In this document: positions 44,583 through 52,811 of the stretch, in pieces
Numbering within the stretch: position 1 is the stretch's first letter
Layout: each line of letters begins with the position of its first letter
The notes under the pieces: generated by a model
The model's database searches: none
The model's input: only the letters and a program-made list of their open reading frames with translations
Told to the model about the DNA's origin: nothing
Origin: DASZHJ01 sp035541215
Lineage (GTDB): Bacteria; Pseudomonadota; Alphaproteobacteria; ATCC43930; CGMCC-115725
Length of the DNA stretch: 64,000 bases
Assembly: GCA_035541215.1 (NCBI GenBank)
Contig: DATKNV010000088.1
Span: 50,247 to 114,246 of the forward strand
Direction: 5' to 3'
Program-made: the position numbers and the translations under genes

Positions 44583-45356
44583 TCAATCGATTTTGGCTTC
44601 GTCGCGGTACATGACCTTGTGCCGCGTCGTCTTGATCCAGTCCTCGATCTGCTCCAGCGTCATGTGATTCGCGGGATCGAAGCGGTTCCAGCTCATGATC
44701 TGCGGCAGCGCCTTCTTCCAGCGCTTATAGGGCGGCTTCAAGGGCGGGCCGAAGAGCATGATGTCGATGACGGCGAGGTCCTCGGGAATGCCGAGGAGCG
44801 GCTTCATCTCATTCTGCGCGGCCTCCTGGCCGATCGCCGTCACCCACCAGACGTTGTAGCCCAGCGCCGCCGCGGCGAGGTGGGCGGACATGGTGGAGGC
44901 GGCGACGCTCTGCAGGAGGATGCGCTCCGCGTTCTCGCGGTATTGCAGGTCGAGCGCGGAGCCGTCCATCAGCACCGGGAAGGCGCGGATGAAGCGGAAG
45001 TCCGCGGCCACCACGATGAAGCCCGGCGCCGTCTCGAGGCCGCGGTAATTGGGCGTCGGGAACTTCATCTTGAGCTTCGCGCGCAGGCGCTGCTCCTCGA
45101 CGAAATAGTCGGCGATGCGCCGCTTCAGCTCCGGCTCCGTCACGATGATGTAATGCCAGGGCTGCGCGTTGGCCCCGGAGGGCGCGTGGCGCGCGGCCTC
45201 CAGGATCATCTCGTAATGCTCGCGCGGCACCACGTAGTCCGGCCGGAACTGACGCGTCGTGAGGCGGTTGCGGGCCACCGTCATGAAGGTCTCGTAGCGC
45301 CTCAGCGCCTCGGCGCTGCCGATCTCCACCGACGTGATCGCGCTTGTCTCCGACAT
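44583..45356 (-). CDS. Nitroreductase family flavoprotein
   Basis: 257 residues of the FMN-dependent nitroreductase fold. The opening TTRQFRPDYVVPREHYEMIL and the FMN-binding ARHAPSGANAQPWHYIIVTE are typical, with VAASTMSAHLAAAALGYNVW in the second half. It reduces nitro, quinone or enone groups with NAD(P)H. ATG 45356 is the first start of the frame. It is probably co-transcribed with the O-methyltransferase. Confidence 0.9.
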   Translation of the reverse strand: MSETSAITSVEIGSAEALRRYETFMTVARNRLTTRQFRPDYVVPREHYEMILEAARHAPSGANAQPWHYIIVTEPELKRRIADYFVEEQRLRAKLKMKFPTPNYRGLETAPGFIVVAADFRFIRAFPVLMDGSALDLQYRENAERILLQSVAASTMSAHLAAAALGYNVWWVTAIGQEAAQNEMKPLLGIPEDLAVIDIMLFGPPLKPPYKRWKKALPQIMSWNRFDPANHMTLEQIEDWIKTTRHKVMYRDEAKID

Positions 45357-45654
45357 CGCACCGCTTCCTTCATGACGGTCACCGAACCTTCCAAGGCCAC
45401 CATAGCATGGCCGGCCGCAGCGGCATCCGAAAGCTTCGGCCCGGGCTTCCTAGGGCGGTGCCTAGGCTCCTGGTGGAAGCAGGAGAATCGCGAGCGAGGG
45501 GCGCCGCCCCTCGCACACGGCTTTGTGACCGCGCTAGTGCCGGTGCGGCGGTCCACCACTTCCGCGGATGTGCTACCAAGCCACCGACGGCGCGCCGGCG
45601 TGATGAACGCGGGGCGCGCACGTCACGCGTCAAACGAGACAGGGAGGGATCCTG
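45357..45654. other. 298-base intergenic region upstream of the nitroreductase and CHRD genes
   Basis: A divergent region with no convincing gene. Three structures are visible: CCTAGG repeated six bases apart near 45450, CTCCTG/CAGGAG around a seven-base loop near 45470, and a perfect nine-base hairpin GCGAGGGGC/GCCCCTCGC at 45494-45514. A degenerate tRNA D-arm-like string on the minus strand near 45590 lacks a T-arm and is not called. Confidence 0.5.
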
Positions 45655-46104
45655 ATGCGCCGTTTCTTCACGATGCTCGCCGCCGCGGCGGTCGCCGTCG
45701 GGCTGGTGGCCTGCACCAATCAAATGTCGAGCCAGAAGACCTACAAGGCCGAGCTCTATGCCGCCAACGAGGTGCCGCCGGTGAGCGGCGCCGGCAAGGG
45801 CACAGCCATGCTGACCCTCGACCCCGCCACGAAGCAGCTGAGCTGGACCGTCAATTTCAGCGACCTCAGCGGCCCAGCCACGGCCGCGCACATCCACGGC
45901 CCTGCGGCCGTCGGCGCCAATGCCGGCGTCGTCGTGCCCTTCGACGGTGTCCCGTCCGCGGCCGCCGGCGAGATCAAGGGCAGCAAGGTCCTGACCGACG
46001 CCCAGATCGCCGATCTCGATGCCGGCAAGTTCTACGTCAACATCCACACCGCCAATAACAAGGGCGGCGAAATCCGCGGCCAAGTTCGCCCGGACAAGAT
46101 GTGA
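45655..46104 (+). CDS. CHRD-domain lipoprotein
   Basis: 149 residues with lipoprotein signal ending LVAC (Cys20). A CHRD domain fills the rest: AELYAANEVPPVSGAGKGTA, then AAHIHGPAAVGANAGVVVPF and FYVNIHTANNKGGEIRGQV. CHRD domains occur in secreted and extracellular proteins; their function in bacteria is poorly known. AGGGAGGGA precedes the ATG. It is convergent with the KirBac gene, with a strong hairpin between the stops. Confidence 0.9.
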   Translation: MRRFFTMLAAAAVAVGLVACTNQMSSQKTYKAELYAANEVPPVSGAGKGTAMLTLDPATKQLSWTVNFSDLSGPATAAHIHGPAAVGANAGVVVPFDGVPSAAAGEIKGSKVLTDAQIADLDAGKFYVNIHTANNKGGEIRGQVRPDKM

Positions 46105-46109
46105 TCGGA

Positions 46110-46138
46110 GCGCCGCCGGGGCCGCGCCCCGGCGGCGC
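46110..46138. terminator. Bidirectional hairpin between CHRD and KirBac genes
   Basis: A perfect 13-base GC stem (GCGCCGCCGGGGC with its complement) around the loop CGC lies between two convergent stops. There is no T-run, so it may work with Rho or simply as a stable 3' end for both transcripts. Confidence 0.6.
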
Positions 46139-46140
46139 CC

Positions 46141-47037
46141 TCACCCGCCGTCGCTTTCGGTGTCGTGAAAGCGGCGGTAGTCGATGACGCGCAGGCCGCC
46201 ATCCGTTCGACTCAGGACATCAGCGAAGCGCCGGCCCCAGAGAATGTCCGCGGCGTCGTAGACGTGCCGGGCCAAGATCGTCTGCGACAGACTCTCGTCG
46301 GTGCCCGTGAGCGTCACGACGATCGCTGATTCCTGCGCCGCGAGCGCCGCCGCGTCGGCGCCGTGGAGCGGGCTCTTGGCGTCGATCGGATGCATCACCG
46401 TCCAGCTCAGCGAGAACAGCGGATTGCGCGAGCGCGCAAGCTTCAGGTCGTGCGTGCGCCGGAATTGCATTCCCTCTGCGCTCGCCTCTTCGCGCGCCAA
46501 GTAAACGTGCACCTCGGCCTCCAGCATGATGTTCCGGCGCTCGTTGGCGCAGCGGAACATGAGGGTGGGGACGCCCTCGAAGCGCGTCACAACCGCGACG
46601 CGGCTGAAGAGTACCCGCGCGGTCGGCCGGGAGAAGCGCTGGAAGATCACGCCGGTCGCGAGCGCGAAGCCCGCAAGGCCCATGAGCGCCTCGATCGTCA
46701 CGATGATATTCGCGTAGAGCGTCTTGGGGGCCATGACCCCGAAGCCGATCGTCGCCATGGTCTGGACGCTGAAGAAGAAGGCATCCGCAAAGGAGCCCTC
46801 TTGGGCATTCGCGATGTCGCCTGGCGCGGCGAGGTAGAGCAGCGCAAAGGCGCTGTTGAACATGAAATAGGCGGCCGCCAGCGCGACGAAGAACCAATGC
46901 CAGCGCATCGTCAGCAGCGCGTGATAGAGATCGCGCGCGGTAGGCGGCGTGCCGCCGAGACGCAGTACCGGCGGGAGCGGAGGAGGCGGCTGCGCGCGCG
47001 GCGGCCTGACGCGCTGCGCGTGCCGCCGCTCGCGCAT
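46141..47037 (-). CDS. KirBac-type inward-rectifier potassium channel
   Basis: 298 residues. Outer helix WHWFFVALAAAYFMFNSAFA (about 46-65), pore helix FSVQTMA, filter TIGFG (96-100), inner helix IEALMGLAGFALATGVIFQR, then FSRPTARVLFS and an immunoglobulin-like cytoplasmic domain with CANERRNIMLEAEVHVYLA. This is the KirBac layout. The protein conducts potassium and is gated by its cytoplasmic domain. It starts nine bases after the gcvPB stop in the same direction, so it is probably the last gene of the glycine-cleavage operon. Confidence 0.92.
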   Translation of the reverse strand: MRERRHAQRVRPPRAQPPPPLPPVLRLGGTPPTARDLYHALLTMRWHWFFVALAAAYFMFNSAFALLYLAAPGDIANAQEGSFADAFFFSVQTMATIGFGVMAPKTLYANIIVTIEALMGLAGFALATGVIFQRFSRPTARVLFSRVAVVTRFEGVPTLMFRCANERRNIMLEAEVHVYLAREEASAEGMQFRRTHDLKLARSRNPLFSLSWTVMHPIDAKSPLHGADAAALAAQESAIVVTLTGTDESLSQTILARHVYDAADILWGRRFADVLSRTDGGLRVIDYRRFHDTESDGG

Positions 47038-47046
47038 CGGCTCCCG

Positions 47047-48603
47047 CTACTCCGCCGCCTGCCGCTCGCCGGGCTTGGGGCGCCAGCGCAGCACGGGCTT
47101 GCGCGCGGCCAAGGTCTCGTCGAGGCGCCGGCGCGGCGTGAGGCGGGGCGCCGCATGGAAGAAATCGGTCTCGCCCGCCTTCGCCCGCCGCGCGAGGCCC
47201 TTCACCACCGAGATGAAGCGATCGAGCGAATCCTTGCTCTCGGTCTCCGTGGGCTCCATCAGCAGCGCGCCATGCACGATCAGCGGGAAGTACATGGTCA
47301 TGGGGTGGTAGCCCTCGTCCGTCATCGCCTTCGCGAAGTCGAGCGTAGTGACGCCGGTGCCCTCGAGGAAGCGATCGTCGAACAGCACCTCGTGCATGCA
47401 GGTGCCGGGGAAGGCGGGAGTGAGCTCGTCCTTGAGCGAGGCGAGGAGGTAATTGGCGTTGAGCACCGCATCCTCCGCGACCTGGCGGAGGCCGTCCGCG
47501 CCGTGGCTCATCATGTACGAGAGGGCACGCACGAACATGCCCATCTGCCCGTGGTTCCCCTTGATCCGCCCGAGCGCCATCTTCGCCTCGCCGTCCTTGC
47601 GCTCGACGAGGCGGAATCCGCCGGCGTCGTGCACGACCCAGGGCACCGGTGCGTAGGGAGCGAGGCTCTCCGCGAGCACCACCGGCCCGCTCCCGGGACC
47701 GCCGCCGCCATGTGGAGTCGAGAAGGTCTTGTGCAGATTGAGGTGCATCACGTCGATGCCGAGCTCCGCGCAATTGACGCGGCCCATGATCGCGTTGAAG
47801 TTGGCGCCGTCGCAGTAGAAATAGGCGCCGGCGGCGTGCACCATGTCCGCGATCTCCCGCACGTCGCGCTCGAAGAGCCCGCAGGTGCTGGGGTTCGTGA
47901 GCATGAAGGCCGCGACGTCCGGCCCGAGCTTCGCCTTGAGATCGGCGAGATCGACGCGGCCCGCGGCGTCCGCCTTGATGGGATCGACGGCATAGCCACA
48001 GGCCGCCGCTGTTGCGGGGTTGGTGCCGTGCGCGGATTCCGGCACCAGCACGCGCTTGCGGTGCTCGCCGCGGTGATCGAGCGCCGCCCATATGCACATC
48101 ATGCCGCAGAGCTCGCCATGAGCGCCGGCTCCGGGCGAGAGCGCCACCGCGGGCATTCCCGTCAGCATCTTGATCCAGCGCGCGATCTCGTCCATGAGCT
48201 CGAGCGCCCCCTGGACGGTCGAGACCGGCTGCAGCGGATGGATGTCCGCGAAGCCCGGCAGCCGCGCCACCTTCTCGTTGAGGCGCGGGTTGTGCTTCAT
48301 GGTGCAGGAGCCCAGCGGATAAATCCCGGTGTCGATCGCGTAATTCTTCTGCGAGACTCGCATGTAGTGCCGCACGACCTGCGGCTCGCTGAGACCCGGC
48401 AATCCGATGGCACCTTGCCGCGCCATCCCGCCGAGGCGGCTCTTCACCGCCGGCGGCTCCGGAAGATCGACGCCGGTGCGCCCGGGCGCGTCCTGCTCGA
48501 AGAGCAGCGGCTCCTCCTCCTGGAGGCCGCGGCTCCCGCTCATGGTCGGGCCTTCCTTGCCCTCGCTCTTGAAGCCGCTCACCGCCTTGCTCCAGTCGCT
48601 CAT
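47047..48603 (-). CDS. gcvPB: Glycine dehydrogenase (decarboxylating), subunit 2
   Basis: The PLP-bearing half of P-protein, which decarboxylates glycine and passes aminomethyl to lipoyl GcvH. 518 residues. The PLP lysine is in HLNLHKTFSTPHGGGGPGSG, and SAHGTNPATA and GMFVRALSYMMSHGADGLRQ are also diagnostic. The N-terminal segment LLFEQDAPGRTGVDLPEP is typical of the split form. The ATG overlaps the gcvPA stop by four bases, keeping the two subunits in balance. Confidence 0.96.
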   Translation of the reverse strand: MSDWSKAVSGFKSEGKEGPTMSGSRGLQEEEPLLFEQDAPGRTGVDLPEPPAVKSRLGGMARQGAIGLPGLSEPQVVRHYMRVSQKNYAIDTGIYPLGSCTMKHNPRLNEKVARLPGFADIHPLQPVSTVQGALELMDEIARWIKMLTGMPAVALSPGAGAHGELCGMMCIWAALDHRGEHRKRVLVPESAHGTNPATAAACGYAVDPIKADAAGRVDLADLKAKLGPDVAAFMLTNPSTCGLFERDVREIADMVHAAGAYFYCDGANFNAIMGRVNCAELGIDVMHLNLHKTFSTPHGGGGPGSGPVVLAESLAPYAPVPWVVHDAGGFRLVERKDGEAKMALGRIKGNHGQMGMFVRALSYMMSHGADGLRQVAEDAVLNANYLLASLKDELTPAFPGTCMHEVLFDDRFLEGTGVTTLDFAKAMTDEGYHPMTMYFPLIVHGALLMEPTETESKDSLDRFISVVKGLARRAKAGETDFFHAAPRLTPRRRLDETLAARKPVLRWRPKPGERQAAE

Positions 48604-49946
48604 CGCAGCACCTCCGTGAGCGCGGATGCGAAGGCGCTCATGTCAGCTTCCGTGTTGGTCTCGCTCGCGGCGACCAGCAGCAGGCTCGCGAGCTCGGCGC
48701 GTCCCGGATGGAGCCGGCTCACGGGCACGCCCCCGAGGATGCGGCGCTGCGCCAGCGCCTCCACCACCGGCGCCGCGGGCTTCGGCAGGCGCAGCGTGAA
48801 CTCGTTGAAGAAGCCGTCGTTGACGACGGAGACGCCCGGCACCGCCGCCAGGCGCTCGGCCAATTGCACGGCCTTGCCGTGATTGACCGCCGCGAGCCGC
48901 GTGAAGCCCGCCTCGCCCAGGAGCGCCAAGTGAATCGAGAAGGCCAGCGCGCAGAGATTGGAGTTGGTGCAGATGTTGCTGGTGGCCTTCTCGCGCCTGA
49001 TGTGCTGCTCGCGCGCGGAGAGCGTCAGCACGTAGCCGCGCCTCCCGTCGGCATCGACGGTCTCGCCGCAGAGCCGTCCCGGCACCTGCCGCACGAAGCG
49101 GTCGCGGGTCGCGAACAATCCCAGATGCGGGCCGCCGAAGACGAGGCCCATGCCGAGGGCCTGTCCCTCGCCCGCGACGATGTCGGCGCCCATCGCGCCC
49201 GGCGGCTTGACCGCGCCCAGTGAGACCGGCTCCGTCACGATCACGATCAGCAGCGCTCCCGCCTTGTGGCAGGCTTCGCCGAGCGCGGTGTGATCGCGGA
49301 GCTCGCCGAAGAAGCCGGGGTTCTGCACCACGACGCAGGAGGTCTCGCCGTCGATCCGGCTAACGAGATTTTCCTTTCCGGCGGGATCGGGGTCCGCGAG
49401 CACGGTCTCGTAGCCCACGAAGCGGCCGTAGGTCGCGGTGGTATCGCGATAATGCGGGTGCAGGTTGCCGGAGAGGATCGCCTTCTTCCGATGCGTCACC
49501 CGGTTCGCCATCATCACGGCCTCGGCGCAGGCAGTGGCGCCGTCGTAGAGCGAGGCGTTCGCGACCTCCATCCCCATGATGAGCGCGACCTGGGTCTGGA
49601 ACTCGAAAAGCGTCTGCAGCGTGCCCTGGGACACCTCCGGCTGGTAGGGCGTGTAGGAGGTCAGGAACTCGCCGCGTTGGATCAGGTGATCGACCGCGGC
49701 GGGAACGTGATGGCGATAGACGCCGGCGCCGAGGAAGCTCGGCACTGAGCCCGCGGCGACGTTCTTCGCGGCCATGGCGCCGAGCGCGCGCTCGACCTCG
49801 AGCTCGCCTTGCAGGCGCGGGAGATCGAGCAGCCCCTCGATTCGCGCCGCCTTCGGCACGTCTTTGAAGAGCGCGTCGATCGAGGGCACGCCGATCGCGG
49901 AGAGCATCGCCTTGCGGTCGGCATCGGTGAGCGGGAGGTAGCGCAT
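48600..49946 (-). CDS. gcvPA: Glycine dehydrogenase (decarboxylating), subunit 1
   Basis: The N-terminal half of P-protein, 448 residues, which completes the active site of gcvPB. MRYLPLTDADRKAMLSAIGV, FLGAGVYRHHVPAAVDHLIQ, TSYTPYQPEVSQGTLQTLFE and ATSNICTNSNLCALA are the family landmarks. The start at ATG 49946 overlaps the gcvH stop by one base. Many alphaproteobacteria carry one fused gcvP of about 950 residues; here it is split as in Gram-positives. Confidence 0.96.
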   Translation of the reverse strand: MRYLPLTDADRKAMLSAIGVPSIDALFKDVPKAARIEGLLDLPRLQGELEVERALGAMAAKNVAAGSVPSFLGAGVYRHHVPAAVDHLIQRGEFLTSYTPYQPEVSQGTLQTLFEFQTQVALIMGMEVANASLYDGATACAEAVMMANRVTHRKKAILSGNLHPHYRDTTATYGRFVGYETVLADPDPAGKENLVSRIDGETSCVVVQNPGFFGELRDHTALGEACHKAGALLIVIVTEPVSLGAVKPPGAMGADIVAGEGQALGMGLVFGGPHLGLFATRDRFVRQVPGRLCGETVDADGRRGYVLTLSAREQHIRREKATSNICTNSNLCALAFSIHLALLGEAGFTRLAAVNHGKAVQLAERLAAVPGVSVVNDGFFNEFTLRLPKPAAPVVEALAQRRILGGVPVSRLHPGRAELASLLLVAASETNTEADMSAFASALTEVLR

Positions 49947-50320
49947 CAGCCGAGCCCCTCGACATAGGCCTTGTACTGCGCCTCGTCCATGAGCGCGTCG
50001 AGCTCCTTGGGATTGGCGACGGTCATCTGGAAGAACCAGCCCTGGCCCATGGCGTCGTTGTTGACGCGCGCGGGCTCGCCCGCGAGGTCGCCGTTCGCCG
50101 CAGTCACTTGGCCCGAGATCGGCGCATAGACCTCGCTCGCGGCCTTCACGGATTCGACCACGGCCGCCTCCTTGCCCTGCTCGAGCTTGCGGCCGACTTC
50201 GGGCACCTCGACGTAGACGACGTCGCCGAGTTGGCCCTGCGCGTAGTCGGTGATCCCCACGGTAGCGGTGGTTCCCTCGACGCGGACCCATTCGTGGTCT
50301 TTCGTGTATCTGACGGTCAT
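49946..50320 (-). CDS. gcvH: Glycine cleavage system H protein
   Basis: The 124-residue lipoyl carrier that shuttles the aminomethyl group between P-, T- and L-proteins. The lipoylation site is Lys59 in VVESVKAASEVYAPISG. The opening is RYTKDHEWVRVEG, and the end EYKAYVEGL-like sequence is complete. It lies 30 bases after gcvT and overlaps gcvPA. Confidence 0.97.
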   Translation of the reverse strand: MTVRYTKDHEWVRVEGTTATVGITDYAQGQLGDVVYVEVPEVGRKLEQGKEAAVVESVKAASEVYAPISGQVTAANGDLAGEPARVNNDAMGQGWFFQMTVANPKELDALMDEAQYKAYVEGLG

Positions 50321-50350
50321 GGCGTTTCCTCGTTTGTCATTGGCGCAGTC

Positions 50351-51457
50351 TCAGCCGCGGTAGTAGCGATGCGGAGCAAAGGGCAGCGTGACGACGCGGG
50401 CGGGGCGGGGCGTCCCCCGCACCATGAGCGAGAGGGCGGTGCCGGGCGCGGCATGGGCGCTCGCGACGTAGCCCATGGCGATGGGACCGTCGACGCTCGG
50501 GCCGAAGCCGCCGCTGGTGACCTTGCCGATGACGGTGCCTCCGGCATCGAGGATCTCCGTCCCCTCGCGCGCCGGAGCGCGGCCCTCGGGCTTGATGCCC
50601 ACGCGCTTGCGCGCGACGCCCTCGCGAAGCTGACGCAGGATCGTTGCCGCACCGAGGAAGCCGCCTTGCTCGCGCCGCCGTTTGCCGAGCGCGAAGGCGA
50701 GATCGGCCTCGACGGGCGTCGTGCTGCGGTCGATGTCGTGGCCGTAGAGGCAAAGTCCCGCCTCGAGCCGAAGCGTGTCGCGTGCGCCGAGTCCGATCGG
50801 CTTCACCTCGCTCTCGCGGAGCAGCCGCCGCGTGAGCCGCTCCGCGGCCTCGGCAGGCACTGAAATCTCGAACCCATCCTCGCCGGTATAGCCGGAGCGC
50901 GAGACGAGGCAGGCAGCGCCCTCGAGCGTCTCGGCCTTCACGCTCATGAAAGGCATGGCCCCGACCGCCGGCGCGAGCCGCGCGAGCACCGCGGCGGCCT
51001 CGGGACCCTGCAGCGCGATGAGCGCACGCTCCGGCAGCGGCGTCACCTTGATCGCGGGCTCGAGCGCCCGCTTCATATGCGCGGTGTCCTCGGCCTTGCA
51101 GGCGGCATTCACGACCACGAAAAGGTGGTCGCCCATGTTCGTGACCATGAGGTCGTCGAGGATGCCGCCGCTCTCCTCCGTCAGAAGCGTGTAGCGCATG
51201 CGCTGCGGCTTCAGCGCCTGGATCTCCCCAGGCACCAGCCGCTCCAGCGCCGCGGCGGCGCCGGCGCCATCGAGGCGAAGCTGGCCCATGTGCGAGACGT
51301 CGAAGAGGCCCGCAGCCGCGCGCGTGTGCAGATGCTCCGTGACGATGCCCGTCGGATACTGCACGGGCATGTCGTAGCCCGCGAAGGGCACCATGCGCGC
51401 GCCCAGCGCCACGTGGAGCGAATGGAGCGGCGTCTTCAGGAGGGTCGGATCGGTCAT
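50351..51457 (-). CDS. gcvT: Glycine cleavage system T protein (aminomethyltransferase)
   Basis: Transfers the methylene group from H-protein to tetrahydrofolate, releasing ammonia. 368 residues from ATG 51457 (MTDPTLLKTPLHSLHVALGA). MVPFAGYDMPVQYPTGIVTE, FDVSHMGQLRL, SRSGYTGEDGFEISVP and the folate-site LGARDTLRLEAGLCLYGHDI are all present. An upstream in-frame GTG or ATG would place the start inside the riboswitch leader. It is the first gene of the riboswitch-led operon. Confidence 0.96.
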   Translation of the reverse strand: MTDPTLLKTPLHSLHVALGARMVPFAGYDMPVQYPTGIVTEHLHTRAAAGLFDVSHMGQLRLDGAGAAAALERLVPGEIQALKPQRMRYTLLTEESGGILDDLMVTNMGDHLFVVVNAACKAEDTAHMKRALEPAIKVTPLPERALIALQGPEAAAVLARLAPAVGAMPFMSVKAETLEGAACLVSRSGYTGEDGFEISVPAEAAERLTRRLLRESEVKPIGLGARDTLRLEAGLCLYGHDIDRSTTPVEADLAFALGKRRREQGGFLGAATILRQLREGVARKRVGIKPEGRAPAREGTEILDAGGTVIGKVTSGGFGPSVDGPIAMGYVASAHAAPGTALSLMVRGTPRPARVVTLPFAPHRYYRG

Positions 51458-51477
51458 GGGGTCCCTGACGGCGGTCG

Positions 51478-51513
51478 GCTTCGCGCGTCGCGGCGGCATG
51501 CCGCGACGGAAGC
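51478..51513 (-). promoter_or_regulatory. Hairpin between glycine riboswitch and gcvT (expression platform candidate)
   Basis: GTCGCGGC pairs with GCCGCGAC around a short loop, and GCTTC with GAAGC extends the helix outside a small asymmetric bulge. It starts directly after the second aptamer and ends about 20 bases before the gcvT ATG. It has no following T-run, so control of translation or Rho access is more likely than intrinsic termination. Confidence 0.5.
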
Positions 51514-51626
51514 CCCCTCTGTCACGGAACCTGAAAGATTCGCCGGCGTGATCGCTCCCGCCGGTTTACCTCTTCGGTGAGACGCGCAATCGAACTCGCG
51601 TCTGCTTTCCAGAGTGCCCTTCCCCC
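51512..51626 (-). promoter_or_regulatory. Glycine riboswitch, second aptamer
   Basis: Reading the minus strand, CACTCTGGAAAGC, CACCGAAGAGGTAA and CAGGTTCCGTGACAGAGG occur in order. These are the conserved core of the gcvT-type glycine aptamer. It follows the first aptamer directly, giving the tandem arrangement. Glycine binding in such leaders usually turns on the downstream glycine-cleavage genes. Confidence 0.92.
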
Positions 51627-51628
51627 GA

Positions 51629-51716
51629 CGGTCCTTTTGCCTGAGAGTTTCCGGGGCGGTTGCTCCTTCGGCGCCGGGCGCATCGCCTCGTCGGCTGCGC
51701 CCGATCTCTCCCATCG
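51629..51716 (-). promoter_or_regulatory. Glycine riboswitch, first aptamer
   Basis: The minus strand shows GGGAGAGATCGG at the start of P1, CCGAAGGAGCAACC, and CTCTCAGGCAAAAGGACCG, the hallmark glycine aptamer core. Together with the second aptamer it makes a tandem riboswitch leading into gcvT. The transcription start must lie a little upstream of 51716, in the short gap before the lipoprotein gene end at 51779. Confidence 0.93.
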
Positions 51717-51778
51717 GGGTGCTCTACGGCACGGGGGCGACCTTAGCACCGGGCGCGATGGAAGGCCAGCGATCCGCC

Positions 51779-52327
51779 TCAGCTCGGACCGTGCTGCGCG
51801 TGCGCGCGGTTGTACTCGAGTTCCTCGGGCGTGAGGCGGAAGCCGAAGACGATGCCGTAGTCGTCGCTGGCGCGACCCTTCGCCAGCGGAATGAAGGTCG
51901 TGTGCTCCTCGGTGATCTCTAGGCGGCGCTGGGTGCTCGGGAAATCGAGATCGATGACGAAGTCGCGCTCGGTCAGGATCTGCGCGTTGCGATCGACGAC
52001 GGCGATGAGGTAGGTGACTTGGCCCTTCTTCACGTCGATCGAGTTGCGCAAGGCGATGACGCCGAGCTTGGTATTTACGGTAATACCGTTGCGCTTCTTG
52101 TCGAGCTCGCAGCTCGAAGTGGTCGCGAGCATGCGCGCGCCGTAAGCGAGGTTGGATTCCTGCCGGCTCGGCCCGGACCCGAACTTCGCTACCGCTTGGA
52201 GGTCAGGCATGATCGTGGTGCGCGGGCAGCGCACCGAGTCCGAGCTGCCGAGGCTCGAGCAGCCGGCCGCCAAAAGCGCCGAGGCGACCGCCGCCGCGGC
52301 TCCAGCGATAGCGCGCGCGGCCCTCAT
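51779..52327 (-). CDS. Conserved alphaproteobacterial lipoprotein
   Basis: 182 residues with lipobox LLAAGC (about residue 23) after a hydrophobic signal. The mature part has VRCPRTTIMPDLQAVAKFGS, SCELDKKRNGITVNTKLGVI and FVIDLDFPSTQRRLEITEEH, a mostly beta pattern I recognise only as a conserved hypothetical. It is probably anchored in the outer membrane and faces the periplasm. It starts six bases after the stop of the CDGSH gene, so the two are likely co-transcribed. Confidence 0.82.
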   Translation of the reverse strand: MRAARAIAGAAAAVASALLAAGCSSLGSSDSVRCPRTTIMPDLQAVAKFGSGPSRQESNLAYGARMLATTSSCELDKKRNGITVNTKLGVIALRNSIDVKKGQVTYLIAVVDRNAQILTERDFVIDLDFPSTQRRLEITEEHTTFIPLAKGRASDDYGIVFGFRLTPEELEYNRAHAQHGPS

Positions 52328-52332
52328 GATCT

Positions 52333-52572
52333 TCAAAGACGCTTGTGGGAGCCGTCGCAGAGGGGCTTGGCGGCGGAATGCTTGCAGCCGCAGAACCAGA
52401 CCTCCTGGCTCTGCGGCGCCGTGTATTGCAGGGGGGAAAGCCCGGTGCCCTTGTGCGAGCCGTCGCAGAAGGGCTGCGACTTGCTGCGCCCGCAGGCGCA
52501 CCACCAATACTCGCGGCCTGCCTCGACCTTGACGCCGTAAGGTGCTTTTTGTGCGGGAATCGGCTCGGCCAT
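52333..52572 (-). CDS. CDGSH iron-sulfur domain protein (two motifs)
   Basis: A 79-residue protein with two copies of the CDGSH iron-sulfur motif: WCACGRSKSQPFCDGSH and FCGCKHSAAKPLCDGSH. Each C-x-C...C...H set should bind a [2Fe-2S] cluster with one His ligand. Dual-motif forms of this length are known in bacteria. The role is probably redox or cluster transfer in the cytoplasm. It is divergent from thrB. Confidence 0.94.
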   Translation of the reverse strand: MAEPIPAQKAPYGVKVEAGREYWWCACGRSKSQPFCDGSHKGTGLSPLQYTAPQSQEVWFCGCKHSAAKPLCDGSHKRL

Positions 52573-52811
52573 GGCTTCTCTTCCGGTGGGTGGCTATGCG
52601 TGCGCGGCGGACTCTATGCGAGGGCGCCCGGCCGCACAAGGCCCGCGGCTTGGCGATAAAGCCGCGGAAAACGCAGCGATTCGCCGCCGCGCCGTTGCGC
52701 GAAGCCGGCGCCTCCACCAGAATGCGGCGGTCGCCATGAGCCCGCCCCGCCCCGACCCCATGATTGCCACGCCTCCGCCGGGCGCGGCTTTCGCCTGAGT
52801 CTGAGCCGGTC
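52573..52811. other. Divergent promoter region between the CDGSH gene and thrB
   Basis: 239 bases without a credible gene. It must contain the promoters of both divergent units. No clear -35/-10 pair, operator or hairpin stood out on reading. The ispH gene often found before thrB in related bacteria is not present here. Confidence 0.5.

Noticed and set aside
45560..45620. tRNA-like D-arm on the minus strand (GGTGGCTTGGTAGCAC)
   Set aside because: The anticodon loop lacks the usual U33 and no T-arm or acceptor pairing follows, so it is not a tRNA gene.
46363..48882. Very long open frame antisense to kir and gcvPB
   Set aside because: It mirrors real genes with clear family motifs on the other strand; its own translation is Arg/His/Glu-rich with no domain. 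Long antisense frames are expected at this GC content.
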